Shown: positions 36,347-44,925 of the stretch, one piece after another
Layout: each line of letters begins with the position of its first letter
Numbering within the stretch: position 1 is the stretch's first letter
Assembly: GCA_036824505.1 (NCBI GenBank)
Contig: DAITAA010000012.1
Coordinates: 17,397-81,396, forward strand
DNA length: 64,000 nucleotides
Direction of reading: 5' to 3'
Source of the DNA: SCUD01 sp036824505
GTDB taxonomy: Bacteria; Pseudomonadota; Gammaproteobacteria; Steroidobacterales; Steroidobacteraceae
Position numbers and translations under genes: made by a program
The notes under the pieces: generated by a model
Told to the model about the DNA's origin: nothing
Databases searched by the model: none
Seen by the model: the letters and a program-made list of their open reading frames with translations, nothing else

Positions 36347-37261
36347 GTGGTACGTGGCAGCCGTCAGGGCGAAAGCCATGGCGGCGTTTACCTCGTGGAC
36401 TTCGACCGTGACCGCGCGACCCGGGTCCTCGACTGGAACACGATGGACATCGACTGGCAGGGACGCGGCTGGGATCGCGGCCTGCGCGGCATCGCGTTCG
36501 ATGGCGACACGGTCTACGTCGCGGCCAGCGACGAATTGTTTGCCTACACTCCGGATTTCCAGCTGGTCGGGTCCTGGCGCAACCGTTATCTGAAGCATTG
36601 CCATGAGATCTTCCGCCACGAGCGTACGTTGTTCCTGACGTCGACCGGCTTCGATTCGATCCTGGGCTTCGACCTCGACAAGCTGGGTTTTTCCTGGGGG
36701 CTGCGTGTGACTGCCGTTGGGGACGGGTTTGTCGGCACGCCCTTCGACCCGGAGTTTGACGACGGTCCTCCGCCGTCAAACGCACTGCACCTGAACAATG
36801 TCCATTGCGAGCGGGGTGGCATGCACATCAGCGGCCTCAGGACGGCGGGGATCCTGCTGTTCAACGGTCGTCAGTTGCGTCGCTGGGTCGAGATTCCAGT
36901 CGGTTCCCACAATGCGCGGCCGTTCCGCGGCGGCGTCCTTTTCAACGACACCGAGGCGGACGTCGTGCGGTTCGCGACCCGTGACGCTGAACGCGTCTTC
37001 AATGTGCCGCGCTTTCCGGCTGAAAGCCTGACACATGTCAGCCCGGACGACGCCAGGCTTGCGCGCCAGGCGTTTGGCCGCGGCCTTTGCGTCGTCAATG
37101 ATGAACTGATCGCCGCCGGCTCCTCGCCGTCGACGATTTCGTTGCTTGACCTGCGACCCGGCACCAGATCAAGAATGGTGACGCTGACCCACGATGTCCG
37201 TAACGCGATCCATGGCCTCGAAGTCTGGCCGTTTGGATGGGACGTTGCGGGCGACCGCTAG
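36347..37261 (+). CDS. Conserved protein of unknown function, beta-propeller-like
   Basis: I do not recognise a function. The product has 304 residues from GTG 36347, but no ribosome-binding site is visible. The frame stays open upstream, with a CTG at 36323 preceding family-like 'ILIATSVVRGSRQGESHGGV', so the true start may be CTG 36323 or coupled to the receptor stop at 36315. Repeated strand-turn units such as 'YLVDFDRD', 'RGIAFDGDTVYVAASD', 'LFNGRQLRRW' and 'DTEADVVRF' suggest a beta-propeller like DUF4915-type proteins. A His/Asn cluster 'ALHLNNVHCERGGMHISG' could bind a metal. It lies between the TonB receptor and the hydroxylase gene. Confidence 0.6.
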   Translation: MVRGSRQGESHGGVYLVDFDRDRATRVLDWNTMDIDWQGRGWDRGLRGIAFDGDTVYVAASDELFAYTPDFQLVGSWRNRYLKHCHEIFRHERTLFLTSTGFDSILGFDLDKLGFSWGLRVTAVGDGFVGTPFDPEFDDGPPPSNALHLNNVHCERGGMHISGLRTAGILLFNGRQLRRWVEIPVGSHNARPFRGGVLFNDTEADVVRFATRDAERVFNVPRFPAESLTHVSPDDARLARQAFGRGLCVVNDELIAAGSSPSTISLLDLRPGTRSRMVTLTHDVRNAIHGLEVWPFGWDVAGDR

Positions 37262-37281
37262 CTGGCTATAGGCTTTGCGGC

Positions 37282-37860
37282 ATGGACATAGGGATGCCGA
37301 TCCGCAGCTTCGGGAAGGTGGACATGGAGTCGCTGGCGGCAGCGATCCTGGCCCAGGACGAGGTCGCCTGGAACGAGAACGTGCAGCGCCAGCATGACTA
37401 CGAAGTCCATGAACAGACCCGCTCGATCGTGCTGTTGTTCGCCGAGGTTTCGGACTGGCCGGCCATCGAAGTCAGCAAGCAGCCGGGCTGGGACCGCCTG
37501 GCCGAGACCGCCGTGCCGCTGATGCACCAGATCATCCGCAACTGGTACCCGCCCGGTGGCACGATCATCCGTGCAATGGCGGCAAAACTGCTGGCGGGCG
37601 GCAGGATCCTGCCGCACCGGGATTCGCATCCGTCATTTGCCGCCGGTCATCGAATTCACGTGCCGATCGTCACCAACCCGCGAGTCCGTTTCATGATCGA
37701 CGGCCGGCCATTCCAGTTCGAGGTCGGCCAGGCCTATGAGATCAACAACCAGAAGGTCCACAGCGTCATGAACAAAGGCACCGCGGACCGGATCAACTTC
37801 ATATTCGACTACGTGCCACCGGCTCGTAACGCCGATACCGCTCGCGAATCGGCGCGATGA
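37282..37860 (+). CDS. Aspartyl/asparaginyl beta-hydroxylase-like 2OG-Fe(II) protein
   Basis: The protein has 192 residues from ATG 37282. It keeps the iron triad of 2-oxoglutarate dioxygenases: His112 and Asp114 in 'LPHRDSHP' and His160 in 'NNQKVHSV'. Arg170 in 'ADRINFIFDY' is placed to bind 2-oxoglutarate. The family hydroxylates Asp or Asn side chains or small molecules. Its last 62 nt overlap tail-to-tail with the sulfotransferase gene on the other strand, and both reading frames look real. Co-location with TonB receptor and sulfotransferase suggests modification of a small molecule or peptide, but the substrate is unknown. Confidence 0.75.
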   Translation: MDIGMPIRSFGKVDMESLAAAILAQDEVAWNENVQRQHDYEVHEQTRSIVLLFAEVSDWPAIEVSKQPGWDRLAETAVPLMHQIIRNWYPPGGTIIRAMAAKLLAGGRILPHRDSHPSFAAGHRIHVPIVTNPRVRFMIDGRPFQFEVGQAYEINNQKVHSVMNKGTADRINFIFDYVPPARNADTARESAR

Positions 37861-39817
37861 CGGTGACGAGCTCATCGAGATGCGCGGCGTAGTTCTGCCA
37901 GTGGCCGACGGACCGGTCGTAGATCGGCTGGCGCACCTGCTCTGAACTCGGCGTGCGCACCGGCCGGTCGCTCTCGTAGAACCGGAGGCAAGCGGGTTCC
38001 CAGGGAAGTTCGCAGAACTCGAGCAGGCGCCGTAGCTGCGTCTCGAAGTCGGCGACGACGTCCTCGTACTGCACCGTCAGCACCCGGCCCGGCAGCACTT
38101 CGGCCCAGTGATCCATCATTCGCTGGTACTGCAGGTAGTACTCGCCGATTTCCGTCAGGTCGTAGGTGAAGTTCTGGCCCTTGGCGAACAACTGCCGATA
38201 ACAGCTGAGGCAGGCGTCGAGCGGATGGCGTCTGGCGTCGATGACCTTGGCATTCGGAAGTATCAGCGACAGCAGGCCGACATTGGCGAAGTTGTTCGGA
38301 TTCTTGTCGATAAAGCGCGGCGCGCCTGAGCGGCGATGCATCTGCGCAAAGGCCAGGTAGTCCTGGGCCAGTGACTGGTAATTCGCCGCCTGCAGTTCGC
38401 GCACGGCTTCCGGGTAGTTGATTCCGTCGGCGCGATTGCGATTCAGCCAGACCGCGACGCGGCCAAGGTATGGCAATTCGCTCGTGCCCTCGACCTGGCT
38501 GTGACTCGCCAGTATCTGCTCGAGCAGCGTCGAGCCTGAGCGCGGCAGGCCGACGATGAATATCGGCGCGGGATCGGCCAGTCCAATGCCCTGGCGGGAT
38601 CGCAGGAAATCGGCCGAGAATACGCGGACCAGGCGGTCATTCATCGTCTCGGTCTGCACCGGATCGTAGCTGACTTCCGCGCGCTGCTTCATGTTGCCGC
38701 TGCGGTAGTAGCCCCAGGCGCGATCGAAATCGCCGCGATCCTCACAGGCCTTGCCCAGTGCGAACAGGAAATTGACTTCGGACTGGATGGTGAGCCCTGG
38801 CACGCCGACGCGCCGCTCCATCTCGGCGATGGTGGCGTCGTCAAACCGGTAAGTCTTGAGATTCGCGAGGCTCCAGTAAGTCTCGCCGAAATCAGGCAGC
38901 TGCCGGATGCAGGCGTCGTAGGAGGCAACGGCCTCCCGATAGCGCCCGACGGCCTTCAGGACATGGCCGAGGCCGATCAGCGCGCCGACGTGCGTCGGCC
39001 GCAGCTTCAGGCACTCCTCGTAGGCCTCGATCGCCTCCTGCGTGAACGACGCAGGCGCCAGCGTCGAGCCACGCAGGTAATGGGCCTGCGGACTGGCCGG
39101 GTCCAGCGCAATCGCCTTGTCGAAGCATTCCAGGGCCTCACCGTAGCGGTCCTGTTCCTTTCTCAGCCGGCCGAGATCCAGGATCGCCAGCAGGAAATCC
39201 GGAGCCAGGGAGATTGCCTTCTCCAGCAGGCTCTCCGCTTCGCTGTCGCGCCCCGCCTTCAGGGCGATCAGGGCGAGCAGGCGCATCGCGTCGACATTGC
39301 GCGGGTTGTGGCGAAGGATGCGGCGGTAGAAGTGCTCCGCCTCGTCGAGCCGGCCTTCCTTCTGGTGCTCTGCCGCGAGCGCCATCAGGCGGCGCTCGGG
39401 AGACAGCGCGAAACACTGTTCGAAGGCCAGGTCCGCATCCGCACCGCGGCCGAGCATCGTGAGCGCCTTGCCGAGCGTGAACCAGGCATTTTCGAGCTTC
39501 GGGTCGAGATGGGTGGCGCGTTCCAGGAAGGGCAGGGCTTCGGCCGCACGATTCTGCTTCACGAGCAGGAAGCCGAGATCCTCCTGCGGCTTCGCGAAGG
39601 TCGGCGCCTCGGCGATGACCTGGCGCAACGTGGATTCGGCTTCGGCGGAGCGGTCCAGCTTGATCAGCAGCGCACCCAGCAGCGCCAGCATGTTGACGTC
39701 GCGCGGGTATTGGTCGAGCGCCGACCGGCAGCGGGTCTCGGCCGCAGCTGGATCGCCCGACTTGATCAGTGCAATCGTCTCGTCGAATATGGATTTCGGC
39801 GCAAGCAGTGGACGCAT
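37799..39817 (-). CDS. TPR-repeat sulfotransferase
   Basis: The protein has 672 residues from ATG 39817; a TTG at 39844 would add nine. About nine tetratricopeptide units occupy the first 340 residues (for example 'AWFTLGKALTMLGRGADADLAF' spans one helix pair). The sulfotransferase domain follows, with the PAPS phosphate loop 'VGLPRSGSTLLEQIL' at about 431-445 of the longer form and 'IDARRHPLDACLSCYRQLF' as the 3'-phosphate motif. It would transfer sulfate from PAPS to a protein or small molecule, with the TPRs as the docking platform. No signal peptide is seen, so it is cytoplasmic. Its 3' end overlaps the hydroxylase gene by 62 nt. Confidence 0.85.
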   Translation of the reverse strand: MRPLLAPKSIFDETIALIKSGDPAAAETRCRSALDQYPRDVNMLALLGALLIKLDRSAEAESTLRQVIAEAPTFAKPQEDLGFLLVKQNRAAEALPFLERATHLDPKLENAWFTLGKALTMLGRGADADLAFEQCFALSPERRLMALAAEHQKEGRLDEAEHFYRRILRHNPRNVDAMRLLALIALKAGRDSEAESLLEKAISLAPDFLLAILDLGRLRKEQDRYGEALECFDKAIALDPASPQAHYLRGSTLAPASFTQEAIEAYEECLKLRPTHVGALIGLGHVLKAVGRYREAVASYDACIRQLPDFGETYWSLANLKTYRFDDATIAEMERRVGVPGLTIQSEVNFLFALGKACEDRGDFDRAWGYYRSGNMKQRAEVSYDPVQTETMNDRLVRVFSADFLRSRQGIGLADPAPIFIVGLPRSGSTLLEQILASHSQVEGTSELPYLGRVAVWLNRNRADGINYPEAVRELQAANYQSLAQDYLAFAQMHRRSGAPRFIDKNPNNFANVGLLSLILPNAKVIDARRHPLDACLSCYRQLFAKGQNFTYDLTEIGEYYLQYQRMMDHWAEVLPGRVLTVQYEDVVADFETQLRRLLEFCELPWEPACLRFYESDRPVRTPSSEQVRQPIYDRSVGHWQNYAAHLDELVTVIAPIRERYRRYEPVARSRI

Positions 39818-39920
39818 GGACTTGGGCCCCACATGGGCATTCAAGCCCCGAAGCCTACTCGAACCCTTGATTTCCTGCGCGGCGCGGCGCGGACGTGCCG
39901 GGCCGCCGGCGCCCGCGAGG

Positions 39921-42035
39921 CTAGCGCTCGCCGATCAGGTAGCGGAAGCTGATGCCGGCCATCCAGACGTCGTCATCGTAGGGCTGCGCACCCAATGTCA
40001 GGACCGTTGGCAGCGTATCCGGAGCGACGCCCTGCAGCGCCCAGTCGTCGGTCGAGAAACTTTCGTAACGCAGCAGCAGTCCCGCTTCGAGTTTCTCGGA
40101 CCAGTGATAGAGGACTCGCGCCCGCGCCGAATCGAGCGTCGTTTCCAGGTCCGGGAACCGGCTGGGCCCGCCGCCGCCGGTGACGTCGATTTCGGTGGTG
40201 CCTGTGGCGCGCGTGTAATCGAGCTGCAGGTCGATCTTGCCGCCGATTCCGGTCACGCGAAAGCCGCCGCCGAAGTTGTAGAACTCGTCGGAATAATCTG
40301 CAAACCAGTCGGGCGTCGAGAAGCCCGCGCTTCCGGCTTGCTGAGTGGACATGTCCTCGAATCCGCCCGTCAGATAAACCGATGCCTTTTCCGACACGGA
40401 CCAGCTGAGGTCGGCTGCCACGCGCAGCTCGTCGCTGTCGGTCAGACCGAGACGCGACTTCGAATAGCTGTCGTCCGCATAGAACGCGCGGGCGCTGACC
40501 GTAACCGGCCATTTTGGCAGTGACGCCGAGGCCGACAGCTCGCCAAACTGCTGGTAGCGGTAGGCGAGATCGTATTTCCGCAGCAACGGATTCTGGTCGA
40601 GACTGGCGGCTAGCGTCTCGTCATAGCGATTGATATCCCGCTTTGCCACGCCGCCGCGCGCGGTGATTTCGAGGGATGAATTGGGGCGCCATTCCAGCCG
40701 TCCCCAGCCGGTGTCTTCGGTCTGTTCTGCGACTTCCTGGAAATCCCGGTTGGTCTCAGTGCGGTCGTAGCCGGCGGCGGCGCGGAGCGTATCGAACAAC
40801 TTGTAGTCTGCGCTGGCATTCAGGCGCAGCCGGTCGTAGCCGTAGGGAACATTCAATTCCGTCTCGCCGGAAAGGAAACTGTCGGCGATGACGCGCGTCC
40901 AGGGCAACTCGGATGTCTTGTTGTTGCGCTCGTCGTAGCGAATCGCGAGCTTCACGCGGGCGTCGCGAAATGGCCTCGATACGAGCGTCAACGCGAGGTT
41001 GGTCGTGTCGACTTCCGCGTCCAGCGAAGATCGCGGCAGGGGCGTCGTAATGAGGTTGGAGTTGGTCGTGTAAGGCAACAAAGTGTCGTCCTGTTTCCCA
41101 CGACCCATCGCCGCCGAGAAGCTGATGCTGGTGTCCAGTGCCGTCATGCGATAGCCGCCGGTCAGCAGCAACTGCTGGAAATTGCTGTCGGGCGATTCGG
41201 CGAGGGCGCTGGTTCCGGCTCCGGGCGCCGACAGGAACGGGTTTTGCCAGCTGGCGGAGAGGAACTGGTCCTGGAAGAACGACCCGTAGTACGCGAACTT
41301 CAGATAGCCATTGTCGGTGTCATAGCGGACTCCGAGGTCCACCTGGTCAGTCTGATAATCGAAACGATGGGGCAGCAGGCTCGAGTTCGTGAAGTAGGAT
41401 CCGCCGAGGATGTTGGTGCCGTCGCGCTCCTGCCGTTCATAGTCGGCGAACAGCCGGAATCGGGTCGTCGGCAGGTATCGGCCGCCCAGCTTGAGCGTCT
41501 TGCGGTCGCTCTCGATGTCCTGGGAAAAGAGATTCTGCGCCAGATCGGCAAAGCCCGCCGTCGTGTTGGCCGGGGTCCAGGTCGATGGCAAGGTCAGCAG
41601 GTTGTTCGAGGCGTGCGTGAATATCGTGCTGGTGCTATCGAACCTGTGGCGCGGTATCTGGCTATAGGCCAGGCGGTAATCGAAAGTCCCGGGGCGGGCG
41701 CCATTGATTTCAACAGCCCTCGAGTCGAGCCCGAGATCTTGCAGCAGCCAGCTCAGCCGATAGGCGTCGGTCGCGTAGCGGCCCGTGCCATCCACATTCA
41801 GGTAACCGCCTTTTTCATCGTAGCCGGTTGCATCGCCGAATGTCGCCGTGTCCTCGCTGACATAACTGGCGCCGGCTGCGAAATCCGCGTCGTATCCCTT
41901 TTCAAACGGGCACAGCTCGCACTTCCATTCAGTCGTGTCGGGCAGCGCCGATTCGGAAACCGGCACGATCAGCCCGGACGCCACGAACGTCAGGAATGGA
42001 AGTGGTCTGAATCGGGTCCATCTGGGTTCGGACAT
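39921..42035 (-). CDS. mtrB: MtrB/PioB-family outer-membrane beta-barrel of a porin-cytochrome conduit
   Basis: The protein has 704 residues from ATG 42035, where a signal peptide follows ('PFLTFVASGLIVPVSESA'). Directly behind it is the N-terminal CxxC pair typical of MtrB (Cys39, Cys42 in 'CELCPF'). The rest is alternating amphipathic strands ending in 'WMAGISFRYLIGER', as in a 26- to 28-strand barrel. MtrB sheaths the periplasmic decaheme MtrA so electrons cross the outer membrane to surface MtrC. It is third in the mtrC-mtrA-mtrB order on the minus strand, 51 nt after mtrA. A short tandem repeat (cgacctct twice) lies just upstream of the start. Confidence 0.9.
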   Translation of the reverse strand: MSEPRWTRFRPLPFLTFVASGLIVPVSESALPDTTEWKCELCPFEKGYDADFAAGASYVSEDTATFGDATGYDEKGGYLNVDGTGRYATDAYRLSWLLQDLGLDSRAVEINGARPGTFDYRLAYSQIPRHRFDSTSTIFTHASNNLLTLPSTWTPANTTAGFADLAQNLFSQDIESDRKTLKLGGRYLPTTRFRLFADYERQERDGTNILGGSYFTNSSLLPHRFDYQTDQVDLGVRYDTDNGYLKFAYYGSFFQDQFLSASWQNPFLSAPGAGTSALAESPDSNFQQLLLTGGYRMTALDTSISFSAAMGRGKQDDTLLPYTTNSNLITTPLPRSSLDAEVDTTNLALTLVSRPFRDARVKLAIRYDERNNKTSELPWTRVIADSFLSGETELNVPYGYDRLRLNASADYKLFDTLRAAAGYDRTETNRDFQEVAEQTEDTGWGRLEWRPNSSLEITARGGVAKRDINRYDETLAASLDQNPLLRKYDLAYRYQQFGELSASASLPKWPVTVSARAFYADDSYSKSRLGLTDSDELRVAADLSWSVSEKASVYLTGGFEDMSTQQAGSAGFSTPDWFADYSDEFYNFGGGFRVTGIGGKIDLQLDYTRATGTTEIDVTGGGGPSRFPDLETTLDSARARVLYHWSEKLEAGLLLRYESFSTDDWALQGVAPDTLPTVLTLGAQPYDDDVWMAGISFRYLIGER

Positions 42036-42086
42036 TTTTCTCGACCTCTCGACCTCTCGACCGCGGACGCGCGTCATCCCAGCCCG

Positions 42087-43031
42087 TCAACGCATCAGTT
42101 TCGAACCCGACGGGTGATTCGAACCATGCACCTGCGAATGACAGTTCATGCAGCTCTGACCGAGCAGGTATTGCGACGGCGTACCGTTGGCCAGGCCTCC
42201 GGCATGCTGGGCAATGCTCGGGTGCCCGCTCTGTGAATGACAGCCCTGGCAGAGCAGCGGCGCGCTGCGCACCAGCATCGCGGGGTGATTTGATCCGTGG
42301 GGGTTGTGGCAGGTCGTGCAGTCTTCGGTGACCGGCGCGTGCTCCCACAGGAACGGACCGCGCTTTTCGGCGTGGCACTGATAGCAGGTGTCGTTGATGG
42401 TCTGCCGCGCGAGCATGAATTCCGTGGTCGCGCCGTGCGGGCTGTGGCAGCCGGTGCAGGCCATCTTCCCTTCGCGCAACGGATGCGCGTACGCCTTCAG
42501 CGAATCGCTCTTCCGGAATTCATGGCAGGTATAGCACTGGTCGGCCTGGGTCGACACGTTGCGCACCGGGTCGCTTGCGGTGTGGACCTGGTGGCAGCCG
42601 GCGCAGCTCACCCGGTTGTCGTCATGGGGCCCGCCATGCCACGCAAAACCGGCATCGGCCTTGTGGCAGCCGAGGCACATTCCATTCTGTGTCTCGACGC
42701 TGTCTTCTGAACCGGCGCCGAAGTGAATGACCTGTGACAACTTGCCATCGTGCTGGACCATCCCCGCATGTGAACCGCCCGGGCCATGGCAGGCTTCGCA
42801 CTGCAGTTGCCCGTCACCGAAGGGGCCGCGCGGATCCGTCGGCACGCCATGTTTGGTGTGGAATATGCCGACCACCGCCGGGATGTTGTGGCAAGCCAGG
42901 CAGGTGTCGGCGCCACTCGCCGTGTACGGGGTGTCCTCGGCTCGCGCTGAAGACTGCGATGCCGCCAGCATCGGCGCGCCAAGGCTGATGCAGACCAGCG
43001 CGAGGAGTTGAGTAAGCGTTGGTCTGGTCAT
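42087..43031 (-). CDS. mtrA: DmsE/MtrA-family periplasmic decaheme cytochrome c
   Basis: The protein has 314 residues from ATG 43031, chosen for the signal peptide that follows ('LLALVCISLGAPMLAASQSS'). Ten CxxCH heme motifs are present: CLACH, CEACH, CLGCH, CAGCH, CYTCH, CTGCH, CYQCH, CTTCH, CQGCH and CMNCH. Many distal His residues lie between them. Length and heme count match the MtrA/DmsE/PioA family, which forms a heme wire inside the MtrB barrel. It carries electrons between inner-membrane or periplasmic cytochromes and the surface cytochrome. It follows mtrC by 85 nt that contain a strong hairpin (43076-43105). Confidence 0.93.
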   Translation of the reverse strand: MTRPTLTQLLALVCISLGAPMLAASQSSARAEDTPYTASGADTCLACHNIPAVVGIFHTKHGVPTDPRGPFGDGQLQCEACHGPGGSHAGMVQHDGKLSQVIHFGAGSEDSVETQNGMCLGCHKADAGFAWHGGPHDDNRVSCAGCHQVHTASDPVRNVSTQADQCYTCHEFRKSDSLKAYAHPLREGKMACTGCHSPHGATTEFMLARQTINDTCYQCHAEKRGPFLWEHAPVTEDCTTCHNPHGSNHPAMLVRSAPLLCQGCHSQSGHPSIAQHAGGLANGTPSQYLLGQSCMNCHSQVHGSNHPSGSKLMR

Positions 43032-43075
43032 GCGGCTATCCGTGATTCCCTGTATATGCGAGTCCCGGACACAAT

Positions 43076-43105
43076 GCCGGGGCACGCACTATCGCGTGCC
43101 CCGGC
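43076..43105 (-). other. Intercistronic hairpin between mtrC and mtrA
   Basis: Two 12-nt arms (GCCGGGGCACGC and its exact complement) flank a 6-nt loop, 12 nt after the mtrC stop codon. No run of T follows on the minus strand, so it is not a standard intrinsic terminator. It could stabilise the 3' end of mtrC mRNA, or attenuate read-through to set the MtrC to MtrAB ratio. Confidence 0.6.
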
Positions 43106-43116
43106 TTGGACTGGCG

Positions 43117-44719
43117 TCAATTGAACTGGAATGTGCCGATCTCGTGCAGCACCTTCACGTCGCCGATACGTCCCGGTCCATGGCAGAGCGCGCAGGTCTC
43201 GACACTTGACGAGATCAGTGTGCTGTCGGCCGCCTTGGTTGCGCCGAAATTACCACCGTTCTGAATTATGTGTTGCGCTGCAAGCCCGCTGTAATGGCAG
43301 GCGGAGCAGACTGCCGCATTCGGCGAGAACACCACGTCATCCGTCGGCGATGCCAGATCGGCCCCCACGTCTACGGTCGTACCCAGCACATTGGCGCCGT
43401 CAACCGGGTAATAGGTATTGGCCAGATGACAGCCCTCGCAGTTCTTGAGCCTGCCCGGGTAGAGGACTTCGAAGAGATTCGGAGTGTTTCCGAACCCGCA
43501 GATCTCAACTGGCACGCCGACGCGCCCCGAGCCGTCTTCGCCTGACGCGTGGATCTTGTGGATCATGCGTTTGAAATCGATCGGCTCCTGGATCGAATCG
43601 ACTCCGCACGGGAGGCCTGCTGCATTAACGCGCCGATTGATATCCGTCATGTTGGGGTTATGGCACATGACGCACACCTCGGGCTTGTCCGTGCGGTTGT
43701 TGCCATGCAGGGACAACTGGTTGTGACAGTCGAGGCATTTCTCGATCTTGACGACAGAGCGGCGCGCGACCGCCGCCGCGTCCGTGATCGGCACATACTG
43801 GATCGCATTGGTCACCGCGATGCGATCCACGATGGTGTCGTTGTCCGCATCCAGCGCCGGATGACCCTCGATCGCGACCGCCGCTGTGCCGACGGCCGTC
43901 GCCGGTATCGCGGTCGTTGATGTGACCGTAAACGTGCCGTTGCCGTTGTCGGTCGATGCGCCGCCACAGGCAGTGAGCGGATTCATCTGGATCGGCAGAG
44001 CCGGATTGAAGAGCGGATTGACCGAGCCGCTGCCCGTATTTGTGTAATCGGTCGTGCTCCAGGCCACGTCGACGGACAAGCGGCTGGCACCGCCCGCGCA
44101 GACCGTGAATGGGGCAGCCGTCTGGATGTTGTAGGGCGCATCGGCGTTGGTCGGGTCGGTGACCGAGAAGGTCACGGACGGGAACTCGCCGGGAGCCGTG
44201 TTGGCGACACTCACGATGTTGAACTTGAATTTCGCGGCCGCAGTCCGCGTCCTGACTTCGTGTGCGACCGGCACCTGTACTAGCCGGCCTTCGTCATCGG
44301 TCACGGTGCCAGTCGGGCCGTGGCAGTCGGCGCACTGCGTGTCATCCGTGAACGTGAAGCCGCCGGGATGTATGCCGTCTTCGATTGCAAAATCATGCAC
44401 AAGGTTTCCTGCGATGCCGTCATCGTAATGACAGGTGCCGCAGGCGGCGCGATTGGACACGATGCGGTAGTTGCTCGCCTGCGGTGTGTCGGTATCGCTT
44501 TCCTGGTGGCAGGTNNNNNNNNNNNNNNNNNNNNNNNNNNNNNNNNNNNNNNNNNNNNNNNNNNNNNNNNNNNNNNNNNNNNNNNNNNNNNNNNNNNNNN
44601 NNNNNNNNNNNNNNGGGACCCGCGGGACCCGTCTTGCCAGTATCGCTGCAACCGGCCAGTGCGAGGGCCAGCAGGATAAGAAGAGCAAATGGATTAAGGA
44701 TTTTTGTGTTTCTGGCCAT
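43117..44719 (-). CDS. mtrC: OmcA/MtrC-family surface decaheme lipoprotein, interrupted by assembly gap
   Basis: The N-terminal piece (44615-44719, 35 codons) has a lipoprotein signal with lipobox 'LALAGC' (Cys24), then the collagen-like 'GKTGPAGP'. After 100 N, the C-terminal piece (43117-44514, 465 residues) has seven CxxCH motifs (CGTCH, CADCH, CLDCH, CVMCH, CEGCH, CSACH, CALCH) and the last part of an eighth (TCH) at the gap edge. At least two more are expected in the gap. The two pieces are out of frame with 100 N; both end on codon borders, so an intact gene needs a gap divisible by three. This is the surface terminal reductase or oxidase of the conduit. GAGGTGAG precedes the start. Confidence 0.88.
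44515..44614. other. Assembly gap of 100 N
   Basis: Exactly 100 unknown bases, a usual scaffold placeholder. The right edge is a GGACCCGCGGGACCC-type repeat encoding collagen-like Gly-Pro triplets, which probably broke the assembly. The true length is likely not 100. Confidence 0.98.
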
Positions 44720-44786
44720 GATCTCTCACCTCGACGATTGACCCGCGGCAGGTCGAAAATCGCGTCCTGCTGCCGATGAAATGCTG

Positions 44787-44800
44787 TTTAGCCGGCTAAA
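44787..44800. promoter_or_regulatory. Perfect palindrome in the mtrC leader
   Basis: TTTAGCCGGCTAAA is a perfect 14-bp palindrome 68-81 nt upstream of the mtrC start. It could be an operator or a small RNA hairpin in the leader. The binding factor is unknown. Confidence 0.4.
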
Positions 44801-44857
44801 TTTTCAATGTTTCTTGACTGCGCTACCCAGAACCTCTCCCAGACTGCCGAAAGGGTC

Positions 44858-44872
44858 GCAAATGGGGGTCCA
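44858..44872 (-). promoter_or_regulatory. Possible sigma54 promoter of mtrCAB
   Basis: Read on the minus strand, TGG-N8-TTGC matches the two invariant sigma54 elements (GG and GC) with correct spacing, although the CACG part of the -24 box is poor. It would start transcription about 127 nt before mtrC. Seven fixed bases can occur by chance in a region this size, so this is only suggestive. The nearby sigma54 activator gene (54086-55510) raises its value. Confidence 0.3.
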
Positions 44873-44879
44873 AAACGCC

Positions 44880-44893
44880 TTGATCTGGATCAA
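44880..44893. promoter_or_regulatory. Perfect FNR-type box
   Basis: TTGATCTGGATCAA matches the FNR/ANR consensus TTGAT-N4-ATCAA at all ten defined positions. It is centred 64 bp upstream of the -10 candidate for nfn-kor and 32 bp (three helical turns) from the second box, so both face the same side of the helix. It could also act on mtrCAB in the other direction. Confidence 0.75.
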
Positions 44894-44911
44894 GTCCGGA
44901 CTGCCAACACC

Positions 44912-44925
44912 TTGAGATAGATCAA
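44912..44925 (+). promoter_or_regulatory. FNR-type box at class II position for nfn-kor
   Basis: TTGAGATAGATCAA matches nine of ten consensus positions. Its centre (44918.5) is 32 bp before the centre of TAGATT (44948-44953), a -10-like hexamer. This spacing is that of class II FNR promoters, where the box is centred near -41.5. Transcription would start near 44960, about 54 nt before the NfnA-like gene. Confidence 0.7.

Noticed and set aside
43076..43105. Intrinsic terminator of mtrC
   Set aside because: Strong hairpin but no T-run on the transcribed strand, and mtrA/mtrB must be expressed behind it.
43117..44719. Frameshifted or dead mtrC
   Set aside because: The apparent frame change comes only from the arbitrary 100-N placeholder; both flanks are intact coding sequence ending on codon borders.
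44880..44925. CRP sites rather than FNR sites
   Set aside because: CRP prefers TGTGA-N6-TCACA; these have TTGAT/TTGAG-N4-ATCAA, which fits FNR/ANR/DNR, though members of that family cannot be told apart here.
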